A stretch of 52,793 bases of DNA from Glycocaulis sp050485565. Its GTDB lineage: Bacteria > Pseudomonadota > Alphaproteobacteria > Caulobacterales > Maricaulaceae. Every line of letters starts with the position of its first letter. Positions within the stretch are counted from its first letter, which is position 1. A program made the position numbers and the translations under genes. Positions 8,501-17,827 of this stretch are shown here, piece by piece. Location: NCBI RefSeq assembly GCF_050485565.1, contig NZ_JBJHBQ010000015.1, positions 1 through 52,793 on the forward strand, given 5' to 3'. The notes beneath the pieces are model-generated. The model was given only the letters and a program-made list of their open reading frames with translations. It did not search any database and had not been told where the DNA came from.

Positions 8501-8649
8501 ACCGTGTTGAACCCCCACAGGCCGCCAAGCAGGCAGGCGAGGATTATCAACCAGCTGATGACCGGCTTCTCGATGGAGATACGCGCCAGGTTGAATGCAT
8601 CATCGGTACGCGCCGGTTCTTCCGGCGCGGGCTGCGTGGTGTCCGTCAT
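5536..8649 (-). CDS. RND efflux permease, TriC-like
   Basis: A full-length 1037-residue RND inner-membrane transporter with a first membrane helix at about 30-48, a large periplasmic loop, and the TM4 motif GMLVDNAIVV at 416-425. D420 aligns with the proton-relay Asp of AcrB. The QLEDPDFTIKEAIIF motif near residue 52 is typical of the TriC-type branch. It works with the lipoprotein adaptor encoded just upstream and an outer-membrane channel not found in this window. A gap of 14 bases from the adaptor and AGGA before the ATG indicate an operon: tetR, adaptor, permease. Substrates cannot be predicted; drugs, detergents or lipids are possible. Confidence 0.93.
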   Translation of the reverse strand: MTDTTQPAPEEPARTDDAFNLARISIEKPVISWLIILACLLGGLWGFNTVGQLEDPDFTIKEAIIFTAYPGATAEEVEAEVTELLEAALQQMGQLDRVTSKSMPGMSEIQVSIRDDILGHQLPQVWDELRKRVRDASAGLPPGVADPQVVDDFADVYGILYAVTAPGYSDREWRDMARNLRRELLVVRGVSRVEVAGLPDERIYIEIAQEQLARLGLPFDAVLQAVSNENAVVPAGETPAGDRLLRVTVPQRVDGIAALENILIAPRASGGVLRLSDIATVSRAPLERESFYAYHNGERVFTLGIAALPDANIVDVGRRVEERLRQLEADLPVGVELNPIYEQHVVVDQAIRGFLVNLAMSLGIVIVMLCVFMGWRAGVTVGATLLLTVLGTIFFMSAFDITMQRISLGALIIAMGMLVDNAIVVTESMQVDVQRGVRRQIAAERAVKTTQFPLLGATIIGIMAFSGMGLSQDSTGEFMFSMFAVIGISLGLSWLLAITVSPMIAFALFKSERGSKPDPYGGRTYTAYRTILTGALRRRWMTLMALITITIASFWAFGFVRAAFFPDSDTPLFYVNIELPQGTDILATDRAVRQAASYVLVQPETQGVTTFVGRGGTRFMLTYSSEQPNAAYGQLVVRAHSTDVIPALSERIVSHITETLPEAEVRGERIVFGPPAGARLEARFSGPDADILRALGEEAVTRLADTGTLTDVRHSWRNRELMLEPVISADRARTTGVTREDIGEALHFATEGTRVGLYREGDLLIPIIARAPQAERENPSALEDRLIWSPSQNTYVPITQAVERFELVARDTLIRRRDRVRTLTVQANPPEGETAASAFGRFSGVINSIDLPRGYSVQWGGEIEANQEANESLGQVLPISLIVMLVVSFLLFQKVRQPLIIWAIVPMSICGVTAGLLITNIAFSFTALLGFLSLSGMLIKNAIVLVDELDQRVAAGIDPFEAVREGSVSRLRPVFLASATTILGMMPLIADAFFQGMAVTIIGGLAFATVLTLVAAPVLYALFFGIRAPKPVPALKG

Positions 8650-8663
8650 GGTATTGATCCTGC

Positions 8664-9758
8664 CTAACGCGCAGCGCCATTATGGGCGACGGCCCCTGAA
8701 GGCACCATGGGGCGCACCCGCATGCCTTCGCTCAGCCCGCTCACGCCGGCGGTGACGATCTGCTCGCCTGCCTGCACGCCGTCGAGTACCAGCACCGAGC
8801 TGCCCTCAACGCCGCGTGTGCGCACGGGCCGCGCCACAACCTCGCTGGTCTCGGGATTGAACACCCAGACCTGAAACCCGCCATCGGGCAGTGCCGAGAG
8901 CGCCGTCACGGGGATGCGTACCGCATCGCCGCCGGGCATGTTTTCCTGATCGAGCTGGACGCGGACATTCACCGTCATCCCCGGCAGGATATTGCCCGGT
9001 ATGCCGGGGGGCAGCGCAAACATCACCTTATAGGTCTGTGAGGCCGCATCGGCTTCGGCGATAAGCTCACGAAACTCCAGCGGGAAATCCTGGTCGGCCA
9101 GGAAGGGAAAGCGCGCGCTGATCGCGTAGCTGCCGGGCGCTTCCAGCGTCCCGATCAGGCTTTCAGGCACCGCGATGGCCACGCGCAGCTCGGACAGATC
9201 CTGCAGGCGGGCGACCGGCTGACCGGCGCTCAGCGTGGTGAAATTGTCCACCAGACGGCGGCTGAGAAGCCCGGTAAAGGGCGCCTCGATCGTGGCATAG
9301 GCCAGGTTCTGACGCATCGTATCGAGCGCCACCGAGCGCAGCTCGAAGGCGGTACGCGCATCTTCCAGTGCTGCATCAGACGCGATCCCGCGCTCATGCA
9401 GTGTCTGCTGGCGCTCCAGATGGGTGCGCGCCTGCTGCAGCTGGACGCGTGCCTCGCGCAGCGCGCGCTCATAGTCCTGGTCTTCCAGGCGGGCGATCAG
9501 CGTGCCTTCCTCGACCATCTGCCCTTCAGCAATGGCAAATTCGGCCAGCCGCCCGGACACCTGGAACGCCAGATCGACCGTGTAGCGGGCCTCGACCCGG
9601 CCAACAAACTCGCGCCGGGCAAGCCCGGTCGGTGCGGCAACGGTCTCGATGCGCGCGGTGCGCAGCGTCTCTTCAGGCGTGGCGGCAACATCAGAGCAGG
9701 CCGCCAGCAGCGTGGCGGCCAGCACTGTGGCTGTGGGGAGGAGAAAGAGCGTCTTCAT
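8664..9758 (-). CDS. RND periplasmic adaptor lipoprotein
   Basis: A 364-residue membrane-fusion protein. The signal peptide ends in lipobox LLAAC with Cys21 as lipidation site, so it is tethered to the inner membrane. A barrel-sandwich half (RLAEFAIAEGQMVEEGTLIA) is followed by an alpha-helical hairpin (about 95-150) and the returning half (IEAPFTGLLSRRLVDNFTTL), then beta-barrel domains. It bridges the RND permease and an outer-membrane channel. The ATG overlaps the TetR stop by four bases (ATGA), so the pump and its regulator are translationally coupled. Confidence 0.93.
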   Translation of the reverse strand: MKTLFLLPTATVLAATLLAACSDVAATPEETLRTARIETVAAPTGLARREFVGRVEARYTVDLAFQVSGRLAEFAIAEGQMVEEGTLIARLEDQDYERALREARVQLQQARTHLERQQTLHERGIASDAALEDARTAFELRSVALDTMRQNLAYATIEAPFTGLLSRRLVDNFTTLSAGQPVARLQDLSELRVAIAVPESLIGTLEAPGSYAISARFPFLADQDFPLEFRELIAEADAASQTYKVMFALPPGIPGNILPGMTVNVRVQLDQENMPGGDAVRIPVTALSALPDGGFQVWVFNPETSEVVARPVRTRGVEGSSVLVLDGVQAGEQIVTAGVSGLSEGMRVRPMVPSGAVAHNGAAR

Positions 9759-10321
9759 GACTTGGGCTCCGAAATGAGTTCGACCAGCCGGGCCTCTACG
9801 CGGGCCCGTTCATCAGGGGAAAGAAAGTCCATGCCGAGCAGATCGGCGAAATGCAGCCCGTCCACCGCGAGGAAAACGATACGGGCGAGATCGGGATCGG
9901 CGGCGCTGGCGAGGAGATCGTCGCGCATCTGCGTCATCAGCCCGCGCACCGGGTCCAGCAATTCAGGGTGCTCGGCGGCGGCCGCCAAAAGGCCCATCAT
10001 GAATTTCTGGCTATGGGGCTCTTTCTCGCAGGCCGTGCGGATCAGCGCCGAAAGCTCTGACTGTCCTTGCTCGCGCGCGTCCTTGCGGGCCAGCTCCACA
10101 TCGCAATGCGCGGCATCGACAATGCGCGCGACCATGCCCTTGATAAGGTCCAGCTTGGAGGGAAAGTTGTAGAGCACGCCGCCCTTGGAAAACCCGCTTT
10201 CACGTACCACCGCGTCAATGGTCAGCCGTCCGGCGCCATCGCGTTCAACCACGCGCTCTGCGGCGTCCAGAATGACGTCGCGGGCGGAGCTTCTGGCTTC
10301 CTTGGTCTGTGTTTTTGCCAC
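9755..10321 (-). CDS. TetR-family regulator of RND pump
   Basis: About 188 residues. The N-terminal TetR DNA-binding domain runs ARDVILDAAERVVERDGAGR then LTIDAVVRESGFSKGGVLYN followed by FPSKLDLIKG. The C-terminal ligand domain is unremarkable. The start is uncertain: GTG at 10321 gives VAKTQTKEARSS and fits typical TetR N-termini, while an ATG at 10357 has no ribosome-binding site and lies within an operator-like half repeat. It is first in the operon and overlaps the adaptor. It probably represses itself and the pump through sites at 10357-10429. Confidence 0.88.
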   Translation of the reverse strand: MAKTQTKEARSSARDVILDAAERVVERDGAGRLTIDAVVRESGFSKGGVLYNFPSKLDLIKGMVARIVDAAHCDVELARKDAREQGQSELSALIRTACEKEPHSQKFMMGLLAAAAEHPELLDPVRGLMTQMRDDLLASAADPDLARIVFLAVDGLHFADLLGMDFLSPDERARVEARLVELISEPKS

Positions 10322-10356
10322 GGGCGTGTCTCGGTTAAGGCGGTGAATCTGGTCCA

Positions 10357-10368
10357 TCCAGACGGTAT
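10357..10368. promoter_or_regulatory. Half-operator repeat for TetR regulator
   Basis: TCCAGACGGTAT is the exact reverse complement of ATACCGTCTGGA at 10414-10425. It is a partial second copy of the palindrome at 10416-10429, lying in the untranslated leader of the tetR operon. Two sites about 57 bases apart would permit cooperative or looping repression. Inference from sequence only. Confidence 0.5.
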
Positions 10369-10413
10369 GCTGCAGTGCAACGAGGCCGGGGGAGCTTATT
10401 GTGCAGCGCATCT

Positions 10414-10429
10414 ATACCGTCTGGACGGT
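10414..10429. promoter_or_regulatory. Palindromic TetR-type operator (ACCGT-CTGG-ACGGT)
   Basis: A perfect palindrome, ACCGT-CTGG-ACGGT, at 10416-10429, about 95 bases upstream of the GTG start of the TetR gene and therefore likely at its promoter. The twelve-base half ATACCGTCTGGA recurs inverted at 10357-10368. Autoregulatory TetR sites usually look like this. The regulator-site pairing is inferred from proximity. Confidence 0.62.
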
Positions 10430-10581
10430 TTTGTCTATTTAGCGCGCCGGACTGCCCTGTGCAATGGGTCATCGGAAGATTTTGATGTCGCCACTGATAC
10501 TGGCCGGGCGGGGGGCGGCCGCGATGGCGATTGCCCTGCCGGATGCAGGCGCGCGCGGCGCACCCTAGGCGCAATGCTCCC

Positions 10582-13500
10582 TCAGTCGTATTCGCGCCGC
10601 CAGGTCAGGGCGACGCCGGTATCACCGTCCGGCGCGATGCGTGACAACAGGGTCAGGTTCTGCGTCAGCGCCCATTCAATGCGGGTTGTCGCTGCGGCAG
10701 ACCCGCCACCGGACTCCAGCTCCAGATACACATCTTCGGTGAGATAGCGCCCGCCAGAGACCACCGTTTCACCGGTACGCGTGGTGCTCACCGAGAGCTG
10801 GTCCAGACCCAGACCGCTGCGCAAGGCACCAAACGGGTCAAACCCGCCGCCCGTCGACATGCTGGCAACCGCGCCGGCAAGCTGGGCTGCCTGCACTCCG
10901 CTCAGCTGTCCGGCACCCTGATCGAACAGCAGGCGCGACGCGATCTCGTCCTGTGGCAGGCTGGGGGTGGAAGCCAGCGTGATTTCCGGCGCGCGCACGG
11001 TGCCGCCTACGCGGATCTCGGCGGTTATCTCGCGGGCCTGACGGGCAGCGACCAGATTTATCGCCGCCTCCATCGGATCGCCTGCAAAGACGACAGAGCC
11101 CGAGCGCATCTCGAAGGGCCGGCCCAGCAGATCGGCCCGCCCGCGCAGCAGCGTAGCACGGCCCCTGAGCTGCACATCGTCGATCGGCCCGCGCGCCGTC
11201 ACATCCATCGACCATTCAGAATCAAATTGCGGACCGCGCACGAATATCCGCCCCGGCGCGTGTATGCGGTAGCTCAGAACGATCTGCGGGCCTGCCCGGT
11301 GCACGGCCGTTTCCTCGCGCGCGCCTGCGGCATTTATGTGGACAACCTCCACCAGCGCAATCGCCGGCCGGCTGGCTTCAGGCGGACGCACCTCGGCGCG
11401 CGACAGGCGTGTCTCGCCGCCTATCTCGATACGGTTTTCACTGACGGCAAATGTTACATTGCCGCCGCCGACAGCCGTCAGGTCCGGGCGTTCAATAATC
11501 AGGAAATCACTGAAATCCAGCGCCGCGCGCCCGTCCAGCCGCGCTCCGGCCAGGCTGAAACTGCCCGTGCCGGTCAGCTCGCCACCATCGGCGCTGCGCG
11601 CCCGCAATGTATCGATCTCCAGACCATCCTCGGCAAACCTTGCATCCAGCCGCAGATCGCGCACCGAAATGCCAATCGCCGGATCGTCAAAGCGCCCGTT
11701 TTCCAGCACAAGACTGCCATCAAGATCGGGCGCGCCGACACTGCCCGCCAGCACCGCGTTCAGGCGTGCGCTTCCCGAAAGGCTCTGGCCTTCGCCAAGC
11801 CGGAAAGCGGCCAGCGTGCCGATCTCGCCAGTCACATTTGCCCGGCCCTGAATCCCGGTGTCCGGCGCTGTAAAGCTCTCCGGCCCGGTCACCGGCCCGG
11901 ACAGTAATTGCACATCGGCGCTTGCCTCCAGGTTGGAGCCGCGCGCGCGCGCTTCCAGCCGCGCTCCAGCCGCATCCAGGAGCATGGAGAGACTGGCATT
12001 GATCGCAATATCGATGCCTTCGGGCTGCTGGTCGGGAGGCGGTGAGATATTCGCCGCTTCCAGCCGGATATTGCCCGTCCAGGCACCGCCCGTCTGCGAC
12101 AGGGCCACATTGCCTGACAGCGTGCCGCCCACCGGCTCGCGGCCCGAAGGGTGGCTGAGCAGCATGGCCGGGATATTCACCGCATCCAGCGTGATCTCCA
12201 TGCCGTCACTGCCGGTATTGAGAAGCGCATCCAGCGTTCCCCGGTTCAGCCCGAACGCCAGCCGGGCCTGCGTGCCGTCCGGGCCAAACCGGATACTGGC
12301 CGGTTCTCGCGTGGCGACGCGTACACCGCCATAGCGCCCGATAAGGGAGAAGCCGAGTTCTCCGCCTGCATCGCCCGAAACCACGCGGCCATCCATAGAC
12401 ACAAGCGCGCGTGCGCCATACGCGCCTTCGGCCTCCAGCGTGAACGCGATATCCTCCACCGGGCCGTCTGCATCAAACTCGAGCCGGTCCAGATAGGTCA
12501 GGTTCTCACCCACCATGTCTTCGGCGCGGATACGCGCGCGCAGATGGCCGTCGGCAAGGCGGAAGGCGATGGCAGCAGACCCGAACCCGTTGACAGGCAC
12601 CGCGCGCAGCGCCCCACCCATCCGGCTGCCTTCGGCCTGCAGACCGCCTGTGAAGTTGAACGCGCCAAACCGGCCTTCAATGCCGGAAAGGTCCGCGCGT
12701 TCGCCCTGGCGTGATGCCCGCCCGCCAATATCCACAGGGCCGGTGCCCGCGTTTCCGGTCAGCCGCCAGGCGCCGTCAAACGCATCAGGCGGGCCTTCAC
12801 CTTCCAGACGCAGGCGCGCATCGCTGACCACAACCGGGCCTGCCCCGGCGCGCGGCGCGGCAATATCGGCGCGTATGCGCAGCGTGTCATCCCGGTCGCT
12901 TGCTTCGAAGGCGAGACTGGCCGTGCCTTCCAGCACCATGGCAGCCAGAGGGGCGCCGCCCGACCATGCCGCCTGCCCGGCCATGTCCCAGCCCTGTTCG
13001 TCAGTATGGCCTTGCGCCTCGGCGACAAGATTGGGGGCCTCGATATCAAGCGCCTCCAGCGCCAGTGCGCCGTCGGCGCGGCGCTCCGCCCGTGCGCTGA
13101 AGCGGGCTTCACCGCCAATGCGGCTACCCAGATCGCGTCCGAGATTCTGCGCGCGGCCCGTGGCGGCGAGCTGTCCCGACCCGTCAAAGCCCAGCGTCAC
13201 CTCCGCTGTTCCCGATGCGCGGCCTGACAATTGTTCGGTCAGGCGTTCAATGGCCAGCCCGTCATAGCGCGCCGATAGCGCGATGCGCTCGCGCGCCACA
13301 TCCACCTCGCCGCTGCCCGCCAGCACAAGGCCGGACGCGCCGTCCAGCTGCGCGGAGATGATGTCCAGCTGCCGCGCTTCATTGTTCCACACCAGCTCGG
13401 CCTGAAGCGAGGGTTCTGCCCCGGCGAGTGTCTGCACAATGTCCGGTTCCAGTGCGCTCCCGCGCGTCTGCAGGGCAGATGTGATGCGGATCGTGTCCAG

Positions 13501-14703
13501 CGGGCCTTCCACGCGCACCGGCCCTGTGGCGCGGGCGATAGTGCCGATGGGAAGCGTGATGCCTTCAGCGCCAATCCTGCCCTCAAAGCTGAGCGGACTG
13601 TCCCCGCTGGCCGGTACGAGAATGCCGTCAGCAGCCAGTGATGAGACTTGCGTGGTCTCCGGCAGTAGTGCGTTCACCAGGCCCGCCGCCTCGCGCACCT
13701 GCACGGCGATGCCCTCGCCCTGCCGCGCGGCGGTCAATGACAGGCGCGGCGCGCGGATTTCCCCCGACACGGCGTCCAGCTGCGGCGCGGTCACGCCTGC
13801 CTCGCCAAGCGGGATTTCGATGGCAAACTCTATATCGCCGCCAATCAGCGCATCGATGTGCTCGAAATTCTCCCAGGCCCGCGCGCTGAACTGGCCGGTT
13901 GCGCCCAGCCGCCCGCCTGACCATGCCAGCGTGCTGGTGCCAGCGCGCCTGTCGCCGATGAACAGCACCATGTCTCCGCCGCCCGTATCCGGGGTGCCAT
14001 CCACGCTGAGGCGCGCGGTTGCGCCGTACGCGTCGGCCTGAAGCAGGCTGGCCAGCGGCCCGCCCGGTTCGGCATCGATATCGGCGCGTAAGGTGATGTC
14101 GCCATCGGTGATGAGAGACAGCGCCACGCGGTCTCCGGGGCTGTCGATCCGGTCTGCGTCCAGCTGGGCATTCCAGCGCGTGCCCTGTCCTTGCGCGCGG
14201 CCAAGAACCGCAATGAGGGCCGGCTGACCGGCCACGCCTTCGGCCAGTGACAGGGCGTTGATCTCGAAACGCTGAAGGTTCACGCCCAGATCGGGCAGCC
14301 CGCCGCCGGGCGGCTGTTCCTCGTGCACGGGCAGGCGCAATACATTGGCGCGCTGTACCGATAGCTCCGCGATATCGAGCCGGTTGGCCAGCAGCGAGGC
14401 GGGCGTCCATTCAAACACCGCGTCTTCCAGCTCCAGCCAGACGCCGTCTTCATCAGACAGGGTGATGCGTCTTGCGGTCAGCCGGTCAAACAGATTGCCC
14501 TCAAGCCCGGACAGGGACAGCCTGCCATAGCCCGCCACCTGCCGGCCTTCGGCAAGCCTCACCACCAGATCACGGCCCGTCTGGCCGGTCAGGGTGACGA
14601 CGGCAATGCCGGCCGTCACCACGCTCAGCAGGGTGAGAATACCAAACGTCCAGGCGAAGATCAGGGCGATCAGCCGTATGCGCGAAGAGGAGAGCACAGA
14701 CAT
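10582..14703 (-). CDS. tamB: TamB, translocation and assembly module protein
   Basis: A 1373-residue protein with one N-terminal membrane anchor (about 11-36). A very long beta-rich, low-complexity body follows, with repeated motifs such as LDGRAALDFSDFLI and GGGNVTFAVSENRIEIGG, ending in the conserved DUF490 domain (SLPQDEIASRLLFDQGAGQL near 1255, terminal LTWRREYD). TamB spans the periplasm as a hydrophobic groove, aids outer-membrane protein assembly with TamA, and is also implicated in phospholipid transport. It follows tamA with a one-base TGATG overlap. Length is in the usual range for alphaproteobacteria. Confidence 0.93.
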   Translation of the reverse strand: MSVLSSSRIRLIALIFAWTFGILTLLSVVTAGIAVVTLTGQTGRDLVVRLAEGRQVAGYGRLSLSGLEGNLFDRLTARRITLSDEDGVWLELEDAVFEWTPASLLANRLDIAELSVQRANVLRLPVHEEQPPGGGLPDLGVNLQRFEINALSLAEGVAGQPALIAVLGRAQGQGTRWNAQLDADRIDSPGDRVALSLITDGDITLRADIDAEPGGPLASLLQADAYGATARLSVDGTPDTGGGDMVLFIGDRRAGTSTLAWSGGRLGATGQFSARAWENFEHIDALIGGDIEFAIEIPLGEAGVTAPQLDAVSGEIRAPRLSLTAARQGEGIAVQVREAAGLVNALLPETTQVSSLAADGILVPASGDSPLSFEGRIGAEGITLPIGTIARATGPVRVEGPLDTIRITSALQTRGSALEPDIVQTLAGAEPSLQAELVWNNEARQLDIISAQLDGASGLVLAGSGEVDVARERIALSARYDGLAIERLTEQLSGRASGTAEVTLGFDGSGQLAATGRAQNLGRDLGSRIGGEARFSARAERRADGALALEALDIEAPNLVAEAQGHTDEQGWDMAGQAAWSGGAPLAAMVLEGTASLAFEASDRDDTLRIRADIAAPRAGAGPVVVSDARLRLEGEGPPDAFDGAWRLTGNAGTGPVDIGGRASRQGERADLSGIEGRFGAFNFTGGLQAEGSRMGGALRAVPVNGFGSAAIAFRLADGHLRARIRAEDMVGENLTYLDRLEFDADGPVEDIAFTLEAEGAYGARALVSMDGRVVSGDAGGELGFSLIGRYGGVRVATREPASIRFGPDGTQARLAFGLNRGTLDALLNTGSDGMEITLDAVNIPAMLLSHPSGREPVGGTLSGNVALSQTGGAWTGNIRLEAANISPPPDQQPEGIDIAINASLSMLLDAAGARLEARARGSNLEASADVQLLSGPVTGPESFTAPDTGIQGRANVTGEIGTLAAFRLGEGQSLSGSARLNAVLAGSVGAPDLDGSLVLENGRFDDPAIGISVRDLRLDARFAEDGLEIDTLRARSADGGELTGTGSFSLAGARLDGRAALDFSDFLIIERPDLTAVGGGNVTFAVSENRIEIGGETRLSRAEVRPPEASRPAIALVEVVHINAAGAREETAVHRAGPQIVLSYRIHAPGRIFVRGPQFDSEWSMDVTARGPIDDVQLRGRATLLRGRADLLGRPFEMRSGSVVFAGDPMEAAINLVAARQAREITAEIRVGGTVRAPEITLASTPSLPQDEIASRLLFDQGAGQLSGVQAAQLAGAVASMSTGGGFDPFGALRSGLGLDQLSVSTTRTGETVVSGGRYLTEDVYLELESGGGSAAATTRIEWALTQNLTLLSRIAPDGDTGVALTWRREYD

Positions 14704-16475
14704 CAGAAGGCCTGCCCGATGCTGATATAGATATGGACAGGAGCATCGCCCGAACGCCGGTTCAGCGGCGCGGCGATATCCACCCGTAAAGGACCAAAGC
14801 CGGGATAATAGCGGACCCCGGCCCCGATGCCGAAGCGCATTTCGTCAAAATCCGGCTCGATGGTGGCGCTTGCGACACCGCCATCGACAAAGCCGACAAA
14901 GCCAAGCCGCTCCGAATACCGCCAGCGTGCCTCGACGCTGGTTTCAACCAGCGAGCGCCCGCCAAACGGCTCCAGTTCTCCGGTATTCACGCCAATGACG
15001 CGCGGGGACAGGGCCTGATAGCCATAGCCGCGCACCGACCCGCCGCCGCCTGCGTAAAACCGCAAATCGGCCGGGACCGACTGCGCATCGACACCAAACA
15101 GGCCGCCAACCCGCCCCCTTACGGCAATCAGCATACGCTCGCTAACCGGGAAATAGGTGCGCGCGCCCAGCGCGGCGCGTACATACTGGCTTTGCGTATC
15201 GCCGAAGGTTAGACCGGGCCGGATTTCCAGCTCCGCGCCAATGCCCGACCGGGGGTCCAGCACATCATCGCGATCATCATAGGCAAGGCCCAGCGGAAAG
15301 GTGACGGAGTTCAGCGTGCGCCGGCCGGTAGCATCCGTGATCCGGGCGACCTGGCCGGACACGCCCGCCGAGGCAAACAGCTGATCGGTCACGGGACGCG
15401 ATAGCGACACGCGTGCACTAACTGAATCCTGATCGAAGGCGTCGGTGCTCTCCAGTGCCAGCGCCCCGCCCAGCTCAAGCGTCTGCGCGAACCGGCGCCA
15501 GTGCGGGAAGACCAGCCGCGCCTCGGCCCCGGTATTGAGTTCCGAGACCCGCCCGATCAGGGTCAGTGTCTGGTCGCGCCGCAATAGATTGCGTCTCGCC
15601 CATTCTGCCTCGGCGCCGGCCCCTTCGGTTGTGGCATAACGCGCCGAAAGCTGGAGGCGGTGGCGCGGTGTCGGCTCCATGCGCACGTCAACCGCGCGGA
15701 TATTGCTGCTATCGTCCTCTGCCGGGGCCAGCCTGGCTTCGGCCAGCGCGACGCTCTCCAGTGCCTGCAGGCGCTGGGTGTAGACATTCAGCTGGCGTGC
15801 GCTGACCGGGTCGCCGGGACGGAACGGGGCGATCTGCGCGATATAGTCCTCACGCAGATCAGCCAGACCGCCCGCCAGCTGCGGATCGCCAAAGCGCAGG
15901 AACGGTCCGGTGACAAAGCGCATCTCGACCGTAACCGACGCATCGAGATGATCGGCGGTGAAGGCGTGTTCTCCGGCGCGCGCAAGCGGCCAGCCATTAT
16001 TGCGCAGCGCCTCGGTGATGGTGGCTTCCGCCTCGATGACATCCTGCGCCCGCATGGGCTGGCCGGTGCGCAAGGCCGCCGCCGCGAGAATATCCTCGCC
16101 GGGCTGTTCGCCGCCTTCAGGCGTTTCAAAGCGGATATCGAGCGTGCTGATGGTGAAGCGCTCACCAGGGCGCACGCGCACCAGCGGACGCTGGTCGTCA
16201 TCAAGACGCGGATCGATCAGGGCGGCGAAATAGCCTTGGGAATCCAGATAGCGGCGGATCTGCTCACCAGCATCACGGGCGCGCTCCCGGTTGCGCCAGC
16301 GATTGTCCGAGTGGGACGGGGCTTCACCCACTATGCGTGCTATGGCGGCATTGAGTGCCGGATCATCCACGCCTTCGACGCGCGCCAGCGGGACCGCAGA
16401 CGCTGAAGCGCCTGTCAGTGCAAGCACGCTGGCTGCGAGGAGGATATGCCGGCGGATGGGCAAGATTGCTCTCAA
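14703..16475 (-). CDS. tamA: TamA, Omp85-family outer-membrane assembly protein
   Basis: A 590-residue Omp85 protein: signal peptide (HILLAASVLALTGASASA), POTRA domains to about residue 270, then a 16-strand barrel. The lid-lock motif is seen in RFYAGGGGSVRGYGYQALSP with VRGY at about 481-484. It partners TamB in assembly of outer-membrane proteins. The start codon is unusual. The reading frame is closed by a stop at 16494-16496 and has no ATG before the signal peptide, so TTG at 16475 (GGA nine bases upstream) or a second TTG four codons later must be used. This may keep expression low. Confidence 0.93.
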   Translation of the reverse strand: MRAILPIRRHILLAASVLALTGASASAVPLARVEGVDDPALNAAIARIVGEAPSHSDNRWRNRERARDAGEQIRRYLDSQGYFAALIDPRLDDDQRPLVRVRPGERFTISTLDIRFETPEGGEQPGEDILAAAALRTGQPMRAQDVIEAEATITEALRNNGWPLARAGEHAFTADHLDASVTVEMRFVTGPFLRFGDPQLAGGLADLREDYIAQIAPFRPGDPVSARQLNVYTQRLQALESVALAEARLAPAEDDSSNIRAVDVRMEPTPRHRLQLSARYATTEGAGAEAEWARRNLLRRDQTLTLIGRVSELNTGAEARLVFPHWRRFAQTLELGGALALESTDAFDQDSVSARVSLSRPVTDQLFASAGVSGQVARITDATGRRTLNSVTFPLGLAYDDRDDVLDPRSGIGAELEIRPGLTFGDTQSQYVRAALGARTYFPVSERMLIAVRGRVGGLFGVDAQSVPADLRFYAGGGGSVRGYGYQALSPRVIGVNTGELEPFGGRSLVETSVEARWRYSERLGFVGFVDGGVASATIEPDFDEMRFGIGAGVRYYPGFGPLRVDIAAPLNRRSGDAPVHIYISIGQAF

Positions 16476-16570
16476 TTGTTGTTCCGTTTCGCCTTACCCC
16501 AGCACCTTTCACCTTATGGCTTCAAGGCTCTGGCGTCATTACCGGTTGCAGGCTAGCGGGCAATGGCGCG

Positions 16571-16609
16571 GGCGCACACAAGCTAACCGGAATTTCATGT
16601 TTGTGCGCC
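16571..16609. promoter_or_regulatory. Inverted repeat in the tamA / RND-2 divergent region
   Basis: GGCGCACA (16571-16578) and TGTGCGCC (16602-16609) are perfect eight-base inverted copies separated by 23 bases, in the 200-base region between divergently read tamA and the second pump. This could be a shared operator or an RNA stem in the adaptor mRNA leader. No regulator is encoded adjacent. Confidence 0.4.
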
Positions 16610-16675
16610 GCCACGGCTACTGTGCAAACGCAGTAGACACGCTAGGTTAGCCAGGACGCGTGAGGGTGGGTGACC

Positions 16676-17827
16676 ATGGGCAGTGACGTGCAGGATGTTC
16701 GTGAGGAGCGCAGCTGGCTGGGCTGGGTGCAGCTTGCCATCATCATCGCCATCATAATCCTGTCCCTTTCCTTGACGGCCTGGCTGGCGGCCAGCAGCGC
16801 GCGGCCCGCCTCCAATGGTAACGGCGCGGACATGACGGCCGCTCCTGTCGAGATAGTGCGCCCGCGTCCCGCTGCCCACACCGTACGTGTGCGTACAACC
16901 GGGACGGTGCGTGCGCGGGCACTGGTCAGCCTGACACCGGAAGTGGGCGGGCAGGTGGTGGAAGTTTCGCCGTCGGTACGCTCCGGCGCGCGCTTTGAGG
17001 CGGACGAGACTCTGGCGCTGATCGATCCGCGCAATTACCGCCTCGCGGTTGACCGGTCGGGGGCGGCCTATGCGGACGCACAAAGCGCGCTGCAGCGCCT
17101 TGAAGCCGAAGCCGCGCTTGCCCGCGAGGAATGGGAGGCGCTCTATCCCGGCCAGCCCATCGCGCCCCTGACCGCGCTCGAACCACAGCTGGATGCAGCG
17201 CGCGCCCGCGTCACCTCCACACGCGCTGATCTCCAGCAGGCCCGGCTCAATCTGGACCGTACGCGTCTGCGCCTGCCCTTTGACGGGCGCATTGCCGAGG
17301 CACGTATCGAGCTTGGCCAGACGCTCGGCGCAGGCCAGCCCTATGGCGAGGCGTACGCCATTGACGCGCTGGAGATAGCCGTGCCGTTAAGCCCGGAGGA
17401 GCTGGCAAGGATTGCGCCTGCATCAGGGCGCACCGTCCAGCTCAGCTTCGAGGCTGGCGCAGCGCCCGCCATGACAGGCACGATTGTGCGCGAGGGCGCG
17501 CGGCTGGAAGAAAGGTCGCGCCTGATTACCGTCTTCATCCTGCCTGATGATCCTGAAAGCCTGCGTCCGGGCCTGTTTGCCAATGTCTCGATAGACGGGG
17601 CGACGCTCTCCGAGGCGGTCAGTCTTCCGGTCTCCGCGCTCGCCGGTCTCTCCCAGGTGCGCATTGTGCGCAATAATCGCATTGTGCCGGTGGAGGTCAC
17701 CGTGCTGGACCGCTCTGAAGGGCGCGTGGTTACCGCGCCGTTCGATGCCGGTGACGGCGTAATCGTCTCGCCCCTGCCTGAATCGGTTCTGGGCGGACCT
17801 GTCACCATTATCGCGGAGCGGGAGAAT
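16676..17827 (+). CDS. RND periplasmic adaptor (second pump)
   Basis: A membrane-fusion protein of 384 residues with one N-terminal membrane helix (about 17-40, rich in Ile/Leu) instead of a lipobox. Lipoyl-like halves (TPEVGGQVVEVSPSVRSGAR and RLRLPFDGRIAEARIELGQT) flank a helical hairpin, with the beta-barrel after. ATG 16676 is preceded by GAGGGTGG; GTG at 16670 is an alternative. Its stop overlaps the TTG start of the next gene. It is divergent from tamA and has no linked regulator. The true last base including the stop is 17830. Confidence 0.9.
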
